The notes under the pieces were generated by a model. The model saw nothing but the letters and a program-made list of their open reading frames with translations, made no database searches and was not told where the DNA came from. Shown one piece after another: positions 55,351 to 64,000 of a stretch of 64,000 nucleotides of DNA; within the stretch, counting starts at the first letter, position 1; the number at the start of each line of letters is the position of its first letter. This DNA comes from Magnolia sinica (lineage: Eukaryota > Streptophyta > Magnoliopsida > Magnoliales > Magnoliaceae): contig NC_080574.1 in the NCBI RefSeq assembly GCF_029962835.1, forward strand, positions 25,146,001 through 25,210,000, in the 5' to 3' direction. The position numbers and the translations under genes are program-made.

Positions 55351-57650
55351 TTAAGGACAGCCCCCATGGATCTGTTTAGCAATTATCTACTTCAGGAAGA
55401 TCTACAAATCCATTGGATCTTATTGAGCATTCAAGGTTCTTCCCTTTGCAGATTGCCACTTTCTTGTAGGTAAGGCTTTCAAAATCATTTAATCTTCTTG
55501 AGCATTCAAAGTTCTTCTCTTTGCAAATGGCTACTCGGGCAACTTATTTTGGACTTGTAGAACAGAAACATGTGCATGGCAGACATGCGCGATCCAGTCT
55601 GTTCTTCTATTGGGCCTTACAGATGGTTGTACTCGTACCCCAAGAATCACGCTGGTCTTAAGGGGATGCTCATTGACTGCGGACCAAAGGTTGCACTTTT
55701 GTTCTCCCCCTTCTTGCAGTCCATTTGTAATCCTGATGCCCACGAATTTTTCTATCTCTGAAAATTTTGATGACCCATCCATAGTAGGTCCAAGCCAATG
55801 ATCAGTGGAATATTGCATCATTGTGCAAGGATGAAATCAGAGTGCTGATCCTAGAAGGAAAAGAAAGGGGAAAAAAAGAAAAAAAGAAAGAAAAAAAGAA
55901 AGAAAGCAAGAATCACAAAAAGCCACAGCGCCAAATCCTTTGCCCTATGTAGCAAGATTGAAAAACCATGTGATTCCCAGATTACTAAGCACAATTGAAA
56001 CTCCATCCACTTAGCATAGGGCTGTCATTGTCAATGACTCGGATTCGGTTCATGTACCCGTTAACTGTATCAGGACTCACTAGACTAACTGAATCCATTT
56101 TGAATGGGTTGGGAAACAGATGCCATTAGCAAGGCACCAATATAAATCCAACTGGATTCAGGTACGTGAATGGATGCTTGATGGTTGCAAGTCTGATAAA
56201 AAGCCTTGATTTGAATTTATATATATAACATCTGATCTAGCATTCGGGTTGTAGCACTTTCTCATGGCTTTTGATTCACATTCCATCTGAATTTTCCTCT
56301 ATTTTGTCTGTTAATCAGAAATGTACTAGTTCTGCAATCATCTCTTGAGAGCAATGTTTGTATTTCTGTAGTGCTGATGGTTTTCTTTTTCAGCATTCTA
56401 GAAAGGAATTTCATCCCATTTTGATCGCTTGAATCAAGGAATTCCAGTGATTGCTTTCTTGCTCTTAAATTCAGCTTTTGAAGCTTTCAGGCAAAGGTTG
56501 TGTTTCTTCATCAACAAAACATTTCATCTGGCAGAAAATTTCAAAAACCTGAGGATGAACAGAAGAATGGCTGACATTTCTGCAACGCCTTTGAAAACTT
56601 TGGCCTCCTCCATAACAGTATCTCGCTGTGTCCTGCTTATCTTCAAATTCCTGAAAATGACTGCTCATCTTTGAAATAAATAGTTCAACCCAATTTTAAA
56701 TTACACATACGGCTTCCATCATTAACTTCATCATCGCAAGGGACACAATATGGATGCATCTCATTGTCCAACATACCAGGAGCTTCAAAGCAGGAGAGGA
56801 ACTTCAGAACAGAGAACCACCTTGGATGGATGATTCATGCAACTACGTTCAAGAACTTGCAAGGCATCCAACTGGCAGATGTAACTGGTACGTATTGAAA
56901 GAGACCATTCTCAATTCAAGAATATAGTGAACTCTATCCGTTTCGTTACATTTACAGTTTTTCTATGTACTGTTTGATGCATGATTGTATCATAGTCATA
57001 TCTGGTGAATGAACAGTTCGTATCCTATCTGCATCTGCAATTTTGGTGATTCAGCAGTGGATAGGACCTCTTCCCTAGATTATGACAATGGCTAGATTAT
57101 GAGGCCTTGTTCTAATTTAAATCTATACCACACAAAAAAAGAGAGTAAAAAAAAAAAAAGTTCCTCAATGAATGCTTTCTACTCACCTTTCAAAAGAAAG
57201 AAAGAAAGAAAGAAAGAAAAAAGAATCCTTTCTACCCATTTTCCATTGACTCAGTCAAGAACAAGAAGGAAAAAAAAAAATCTTCTGAGGCCCATGGTTT
57301 TTGTCTTAATTTTAATGACGGCATTTTTGTTTGATTTTGTGAATACTCGTTCGATTAAAATTCAGGATTCCAAATCCAACTCCAAGTTATGCCTTACTAG
57401 GCATAATACCGGCATAGAGAGGACTCCATTGAAAATCAAGAGAAAAAAAAGAAGAAGAAACAATTAGAGTATTATTTACACCTATCTTTATGGGATTTTC
57501 ATGCAAAATTCCTCAAGAATTCTGATTTTACCTAACAATGGCTTGACTTTTTTAAACCTCAAATGTACTTCTTGGGATGAAAATGACTGAAATGCCCTTG
57601 TTTATTGTTGTTGTTAGTGTTGTTGTTGTTGTTATTATTATTATTTTCCT
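55351..57650. other. Intergenic, simple repeats only
   Basis: No convincing exon. Contains a purine-rich A/G tract (55849-55910), a GAAA repeat (about 57195-57220) and a TTG/TTA repeat (about 57601-57646). A far-downstream 3' UTR exon of the OTP51-like gene cannot be excluded, but nothing supports it. Confidence 0.4.
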
Positions 57651-57656
57651 AAAAAG

Positions 57657-58190
57657 AAATGGAGTTGAGCATTGCGGGGCTGTCTGGTGTGTTTGGCATC
57701 CAAAGCTTTCAGCACATATGCCCAACCATGATGAGCAGACAAAAATCAGTCAGGTTCAATATTAGGTGGTGTGTGAATGACATCCAACCTGCCCGAGAAG
57801 TGTACCCCATCATAATGATCATATGGGACGAACATCGGACCGAAGACTGAAATGACCTTGGTTTTTTTTCTTTTTCTTTTCTTTAGTTGTGGAGTCCAAC
57901 ATTGTGGGGCCTATGTGGTGTATATGATACCCAACCCTTCCAACAGGTACACCCCACCATGATGAACAGCAACAAAGGTCAGTTCAATTGAATTATTAGG
58001 TGGGCCACACCATAAAACATAATGTACAACACCCAAAGAACTCAAAATTCACTTGTGGCCCACCTAATGATTCAATTTAACCTGTTTTTTTTTTTTTGCT
58101 CATTTGATCATCATGACAGGGTGCACTTGTTGGACGAGTTGGATGTCATGCATACCACATGGGCCCTGCAGTGCATGACTCCACTTGCAG
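57657..58190. mobile_element. Palindromic MITE (57886-58190) preceded by a decayed relative
   Basis: Left 'gtggagtccaacattgtggggcctatgtggtgta' and right 'taccacatgggccctgcagtgcatgactccac' are inverted. Inner arms 'gaattattaggtgggccacacc' and 'gtggcccacctaatgattcaattt' match too. 57657-57840 is a degenerate copy with 'gcattgcggggctgtctggtgtgtttggcatccaa'. Confidence 0.68.
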
Positions 58191-58944
58191 GGAAACAATA
58201 AAAATAGAGAGCATTGCAGTCCTTTCATACCCCAAAAGGCACGGTTTGAGGCTAAAAAAAATTCAAGGCTTTGTTTCGTGAAATAAGAATTCTTGATGAA
58301 TTTTGTAGTGAAATTCGTTCATCTTTATTGAATTTCGTAAAATAAGGATTCTTGATGCATGAATTTTTGGTGTGGGTGTGAGCATGTTGACAATGAGACC
58401 TACCTGATGAATGGCAATGGGCCAATCAGGTTCTGGTTCCCCTCTCAATACAACAATTCAGGTTTCAACTTGTTGTAGAGGCCCTAATTCACCAGCACAG
58501 CCAGCATCCTGATGCACCCTTCTCTACAACTACATCTCATGCCAATGGCTTAGCGATCCAAGCAATTGATCTGATGGGTCCACTGTGGATGGGGATAAAA
58601 TCTCCCAGGTTGGATGATTCTGACCTTTCAATCAATATCCTGCAAATAGATGCCAAAAATTGGATGGCAAGGATCTTTTGGTTTGTGTGATCTTTGGTAG
58701 CTCCTATTCGACGCAACTAGCATCGGGTTGAAATTGTTCTCCACCGTTGACCGTCGAGAAGCCTATGATCATGACCCTTGAAGGCCTTGATTTTCAGCCC
58801 ATCCTGTACGGATGGTCATTATTGACTTTGGAGGGCCATGATCGTGATTGTTTAAAGAATGGGCTTTCATCATGCATACCACGTGAAGAATCCTCCATCT
58901 CAGACCCACAACTCAACATAGTTTCCATATAGTAGTTTTCAATA
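58191..58944. other. Intergenic, no gene seen
   Basis: No exon recognised. A short direct repeat 'aataagaattcttgatgaattt' / 'aataaggattcttgatgcatg' lies at 58281 and 58332. Confidence 0.4.
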
Positions 58945-59095
58945 GTTTTTTGTTATTATTATTATTATTTTTTGGGCACGTACACACACCCCACGCACTC
59001 ACGCTAGTGGAATTTCACCACCTATGGATACTCCAACCCTTGACCAGGTGTTGAAACTCCTGAGAGTCTACCACCCGAGCAAGAGTAAGGATCCA
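58945..59095 (-). mobile_element. Complete tRNA-derived SINE
   Basis: Minus strand: 'cttactcttgctcgggtggtagactctcagg' (A box), 'tggtcaagggttggagtatcc' (B box region), 'ataggtggtgaaattccac', 'gtgagtgcgtggggtgtgtgtacgtgc', then an A-rich tail ending in (AAT)n. It is the intact reference for the split copy at 38965-39695 and is related to the copy at 43470. Confidence 0.82.
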
Positions 59096-60672
59096 GTTTT
59101 TTGTTATTTACATAAGAGTGGGTAGTCTTAATATTTTTTCTACTTAGCATGTGACCCACATTTCAAGCATCAAATATGTCAAAATGATATCAAATTGGGA
59201 TTTGTTTGAAATCCCATTCGTTTATCTTTCAAACAAGTAATAATAAAAAATTAAAAATTAAAAATTAAAAACAGAAAAGAAAAAGAAAGAAAGAGAGATT
59301 CTTATACAATTAGAGTAAGGCACGCAAAGGGCTGGGCCACAAAATCAAAATTGCCTAGCCCAAAGACGATTGACTAGTTCAAAATCCAGGCCCTGGGCCC
59401 AGGCGCATTGCCAGGCCTAGTTAAAAATAAAGATATTTGTATCTCAGAAGTTTATAAACCTTCCCGGGTCTATTTTCCGAACTTGTAGATGGGACCAGAT
59501 CCTGAATTTTAGGGCGACAGAAATCAGTGGGCTAGACTTGGATTTACCAGGATACATCACTTGACCCTGGTCTACGCATACCAATCCCTTATTTGAGGGG
59601 CTATTAATATCCATTCCCAAGGACGTTTGTACATCTTGTTCATTAATGCATAACCACATTCAAACTTCTCACTCCTTCATCCCATCCTGTTTTTCTCCAC
59701 TCATTACACCCCTTTCTTCATTGACTCGGTGCATCCCTTTCTGTCCCTTTTGAGAAAACTTTGATATTACGACAGATTGTGATAGATGATACACATGCAC
59801 TTAGAAATTATTTAAATATTGTTATATTCTATATTTGGTCATTCTTGGATTAACCAACCAAAAAATAAAACACGGAGGAAAATATAACATGCAGAAAGAT
59901 CTTTAAAGATATTAGAAACACTTTTTACGGAAGCATAGTTGGCGCTGTGTTGTTAATACACATCATCTGATGATGGTGCACAGTTGAGAAGTCCAAAAGG
60001 CAGAAAGTGGTTGAGAGAAGCGGGATGGTTAAAAGAATATAAAGAGACAGAAGGATATGAAAGATCTGATGTGTCAATGATTCAGCTACCGTAACAATTG
60101 AAGTAAAGATGAAAAATATATATAGAATATTTATGTGGTAGAGAAATCTATAAATAATAAAGGAAATTCACAAAGCAAATCATCTCATATCAATCCAACA
60201 AATACAGTCAAATCTTATCTCAACTTATCATAATCTTTCAGCCTTGGCTCTATCTTAGAAGCCACGATAATCTCTTAGCTGTAATTCAAGTATGTACTCA
60301 TACACTAAATTTTATTTAAAAAGTTTCCTTGCAATTGCATCTTGACCGGTAGTAAGTATTTCTCTCTTGTTTGACAACAAACCAAGTATAAAAAGTCATT
60401 TTGTTACAAAAGTCAAAGTTGAATCCATAATTGGAGGAATAACCTCACCTTCCATCTATCGCACCGGGTCATTCTCCAAAATAATTTACTAGTGGCAAAA
60501 TTGGCAATGGATTTACTTAAATCTCAGCCATATACAATCAACCTATATTAGTACTTGGGGTCAAGTTGTTTGGTTAGAATCGAGCTGCACAGTTGGTTCT
60601 AGCAAATCCACACCACATGTGACCACAAAATATAAACCAAAAAAAGCACCGAACAGACATTGGAGGACATGG
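59096..60672. other. Intergenic; unclassified AT-rich repeat-like segment
   Basis: 59219-59300 is A-rich. 59330-59430 has 'gggctgggccac...ggccctgggccc...ggcctag' text, like 33245-33410. 59880-60480 has a TATA-like tctataaataa (60157) followed by a leader-like stretch and could be a decayed LTR, but I see no ends or coding domains. Confidence 0.35.
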
Positions 60673-61136
60673 ATTAGCTACTGACAGGTTGTGTAGATAG
60701 ATTGGCTAGGGAAGTGATGTCACCCAGTTCCATGCGCCCCTCCATGATATATTTGTTGTATCCACACTGTCCATCATTTTATAGAGATCATTTTAGGGCA
60801 TGATCCTAAAAATGAGGTAGATCCAAAGCTCATGTGGAACCCATCACAGGAAATAGTGGAGATTGAATGCCTACCATTAAAATCTTCTTAGGGGCCAATA
60901 AAGTTTCTGATCTCAAATAAACATCATGATGGCCCCAGGGAGGTTTCAACGCTAGGCATCACAATCCCCACTGTCTTCTGTGGTTGGTGTCCATTCGAGC
61001 TTTGGATCTACTTTATTCTTTGGGTCATGCCCTAGGATAATGAACAGTGTGAATACAACACATACATTATCATGGCGGGCAACGGAACTTGATGATGTCA
61101 CTTCAGTAGCCAATACTCCACCTGTCAGTAGCTAAT
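60673..61136. mobile_element. Palindromic MITE with 17 bp perfect ends, 464 bp
   Basis: Left end attagctactgacaggt is identical to the reverse of the right end. Further in, 'aagtgatgtcacccagttcc' pairs with 'ggaacttgatgatgtcactt', and 'gtatccacactgtccatc' with 'gtgtgaatacaacaca'. It is the best preserved of the family copies sharing their terminus with 41884-42420. Confidence 0.85.
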
Positions 61137-61495
61137 AACTAATTCAAATTAAACAGTCCAAAATTATGATTCCCAGAGTTTGCATGTATCATGATCTAAA
61201 AATTACGGTTATTTGATCAGCTGACTACCAGATTGGTTGGTATTTATTGGATCACTGGACGGGCTAAAAATGAAAAATAAAAATAAAAATCCAACGGCCT
61301 TATTTCAATAAACAAGTGTCCATGGATAAGATGTTAGGATTTTTCAACTAATCTGATTTTTTTGGAGTGTTGAGTAGCTACTGTGGATTTAACGATTTAT
61401 TTAATTTTAATTGACCTAATTTGTGTGACGTGTACAACTTTTGAGTGCCTCTGTATCAAGCGTCATATACTCTCCCCTATGGAGGTTTGCTAAGG
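61137..61495. other. Intergenic, MITE fragment
   Basis: 'gtgcctctgtatcaagcg' (61450) resembles the ends of the short MITE at 25775. No gene is seen. Confidence 0.4.
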
Positions 61496-61497
61496 CC

Positions 61498-61832
61498 ACA
61501 CGCTTGTACAAGGCTAATAATCTACATCCGGTCAGATGTGCCAGCGTGGCAGGCTGGTGCCGTATCCAATCCATCCATCAGGTGGATCTGATGGTGTATC
61601 TGTTCTAGTAACAGTGGTGTGGCTTAAAATTTTTTTACCCAAGTTTTCCAATCCATGGATTAGTTTTTTAAATTGTGGCCCATCTGATTAATGGACGGAT
61701 CTGATTCTGGGGCACGGACATAAAAATAGTGGGTTTTATGGCGGACGGTGGATTGGATACCGTACATATATGGCTGGCACAATAGTTGGAGTGTGCATGA
61801 GCTTCCTTGTACACGCGTGTAGTCTAGACAAG
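61498..61832. mobile_element. Palindromic MITE, about 335 bp
   Basis: Left 'cacacgcttgtacaaggctaataatctac' with 'ggtgccgtatccaatcc' pairs with right 'ggattggataccgtacatatatggctggcac' and 'gagcttccttgtacacgcgtgtag'. Confidence 0.65.
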
Positions 61833-62344
61833 GTCCTTATTTTGTAACGTCATCTTGTCCTGAAATTTCATTGCTTGTAATATTTTCTCGAGATAGTTTG
61901 TGTTGCCCATGCCGCGCGACTCACGGTCCCATCACGTCTCGCTATATTGGAGACTCCACGTGCGAAGATGGTCAGATGATCCTAACCGCCCACAGTCTAG
62001 ATGCTATGATGTACGGCCCACCGTAAAAAGCGTACCGTGAGCAGATGGTTCTAAACACCTCCGTTGTCTGGATGAATCTACAGCATCGTAAAGGAATTTA
62101 TTCAATGATCTCTCTTTAGAGCCCAAAATCAAAGGTAAGGATCATCCCTGGATTGTGATTTGGACCACAGTTTATTCATGGCGGTAGAGATGCGGTTTGC
62201 CTGGAGCAACTACTACACGGGATCTATGGATTGCGTCTACCCTGCTAGGGGATTGCGTCTACCCTCCTAGGGGCTTTGTAGGGCTCATTGTGCAGGTCGT
62301 GTTCACATTCGTCCATTTATTTTCTAGATCATTTTAAGGGTTGT
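61833..62344. other. Intergenic, no gene seen
   Basis: Contains a 22 bp tandem duplication (62229-62250, 62251-62272) of gattgcgtctaccct-type sequence with one mismatch, followed by a MITE half (62270-62340). Confidence 0.5.
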
Positions 62345-63095
62345 GTATGAATTCCACAAATTGATTTTGTCTAACCATGAGAACTTCATTCGCAAAGTAA
62401 TAATTTAGCTAATTATTTTACTAAAGTTCTTAATTAAGACAGCATGTATATAGATCAAAGTTTCATTGATGATAGAAAATTTAACGCAAAGTTAGAAAAT
62501 CTTTAAAGCTTATGTTCAATGGGTAAAACCAAATCACTAATATGTGGAAAACTTTGACACTAAAATTATAAATAACCTCATTCGGGATGTATTGACGTGG
62601 GTGTGTACTAACAAGCTAACCCAAAAAAAAACCCTCATCCAGGATGAAGAGTGTTGATCGTTACAATTAGAGAGTTGAGTTTTGAAACTCTTAACAAAAT
62701 TTAGTCTATAAGCTAAGTGTTTTAAGTAGTAACAGAAACACTTGAATAATTTCACTTATATAAATGTAGAAGTCATGCCGTTTCTTATGGGACTTAAAGT
62801 TTTCTCATGATCATTCATGAAACAAGATAAGCACATGTCCATTAAAAGTGTTAAGCGAGTAATATGAGGTAACTCACATAATGCATATGCTATTATGTGT
62901 ATGGTATATCTTCAATTGTGTTATTTAGGAATAACTGGTTCAAAGTTGTGGCTATTAGGAATTTCGACAAAATTTTAAAATACTTACACTAAGAAAATAT
63001 TCAAATCGTAAGATATTTTTCTTTATGCATAAGAGTTGTCTTTTATCTTTAGCAGAATTTTTCTACTAGTTATTTTAATAATCTAAGTGGGGGAT
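62345..63095 (+). mobile_element. 3' internal region of a copia element, with polypurine tract
   Basis: AT-rich non-coding sequence ending in aagtgggggat (63085-63095), the usual copia polypurine tract, directly before an LTR start. No readable RNase H frame survives. The left boundary is approximate. Confidence 0.6.
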
Positions 63096-64000
63096 TGTTG
63101 AAATTTTTGGTTTAAAAATAAATAAAATTTGAAAATTTCATTCTCTCCAAAATAATTTTTGAAAAATCAAAGGAAAAGCAGACTTTCTTTAGTCCTACAT
63201 TGGATAGAGTGTGAGAAAAATTATTGTTTATAAGTTATTGAGAAAGGGAGGATGAGATGCTTAGTTTGCGCATTCTAATGCGTAGCACTGGAACGCATGT
63301 GCGTTAGGGCTTGGGCATAGGCATGGGGGTGGGCAATGTGGCTGTATTGGCGTCAGATGACGCGCTTTGCACTTCACACGTGGTAATTGCTCCCTCACGA
63401 TCTTACGCTAACCGTCGCGAGACATTGCGAGAAGAGAAGTGTGAGATGGTCTGGGTTTTATAGGCCACTAGAAACAGTCGGATCAATGGATCCAAAATCA
63501 TTGACCATTATGAGAATGTCTAGTAGTCTTAATAGCCAAAACAGTTCGAAAATGGATGGGCCTTGATGATCCAGTGGTCAGATCATTAATCCAGCAATCT
63601 GAAATGTTTGGAAATTAGTGCCAACGGTCATAAACGTTTCACAAACGTTCTAAACTATTGATGACCACCTAGCAATGGTCCACACCTCAGATGCTATATA
63701 AACTAATCCATCTAGGTCTAAAATCATCCAAGTCTAATATATTTAATCAGAATCTGATCCGATCTCTTTAAACATTTTTCTTTTTAAGAAATTGCCAAGT
63801 AGTTAGAACATTGTTTGAGTCATTTAATTTAACCACTCAACAAATCTGCAAGAAGACAAACGACGTTAACCAAGTTCCCAAGTAAATCCCTTCGTGATTG
63901 TTGCATGTGGGATCTTAACGAGAAGAATTATCTCATCTTGGAAGCAATTCGCCTGTAACCCATCAGCAATCGAGAAGGGGGCGAATCAAGCTTTAAGGAC
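63096..64000 (+). mobile_element. Ty1/copia LTR, running off the window
   Basis: Starts tgttgaaatttttgg immediately after the polypurine tract. A TATA box (tatataaac at 63695-63703) precedes leader-type sequence ending with 'gggggcgaatcaagc'. At least 905 bp lie in the window; the 3' end is not reached. Confidence 0.72.
63695..63703 (+). promoter_or_regulatory. TATA box in the copia LTR
   Basis: tatataaac about 600 bp into the LTR, at the usual U3/R position. Confidence 0.5.

Noticed and set aside
59880..60480. Endogenous pararetrovirus promoter-like segment
   Set aside because: A TATA-like box and leader-like text alone are not enough; no viral coding domain or terminal structure is visible.

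Overview
This is nuclear DNA from a flowering plant with a large, transposon-filled genome. Only two host protein-coding genes are evident in 64 kb. The evidence is the plant-type chloroplast PPR/LAGLIDADG gene, a plant-type seven-helix membrane protein, plant LINE, Ty1/copia, Ty3/gypsy, hAT and Tourist elements, and GT-AG introns up to about 9 kb. The most abundant repeat is a family of palindromic MITEs whose ends carry 'gtgggcccaccatgatgtatgtg' style sequence. I associate that repeat style with magnoliids and other woody angiosperms, but this is an impression and not a proof.

Layout. 1-2.3 kb: intergenic. 2.3-5.6 kb: minus-strand gene for a seven-helix membrane protein with a probable 1.6 kb intron in its 5' leader. 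5.6-8.9 kb: promoter side, MITE debris and a decayed copia-type LTR with primer-binding site. 8.9-12.4 kb: a 3.46 kb solo LTR of a gypsy-type family, carrying a minisatellite and a 224 bp tandem duplication. 12.4-15.7 kb: a broken copia element (gag on plus, zinc finger/protease/integrase on minus) next to an inverted fragment of the same gypsy LTR. 16-22 kb: MITEs and simple repeats. 22.1-24.2 kb: a hAT element with an LTR nested inside. 24.2-33 kb: stacked MITEs, including a Tourist element with its TAA duplication. 35.8-38.9 kb: second solo LTR of the gypsy family. 39.0-39.7 kb: a SINE split by a 598 bp hAT element with a perfect 8 bp target duplication. 42.7-54.3 kb: the plus-strand OTP51-like gene in two exons, whose 9.1 kb intron holds a SINE, TRIM-like repeats and a nearly full-length antisense LINE. 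54.4-62.3 kb: 3' flank, SINEs and MITEs. 62.3-64 kb: the 3' end of a copia element with polypurine tract and an LTR that runs off the window.

The two genes appear independent. The OTP51-like protein should act in chloroplast group II intron splicing (known for the family). The membrane protein has no clear function from sequence alone. I found no new multigene system. The most informative observations are the mutational signature in the LINE (tryptophan codons preceded by C turned into TAG, as expected from CHG methylation decay), the exact nested-insertion boundaries, and the tandem duplication starting just after the OTP51 stop codon.
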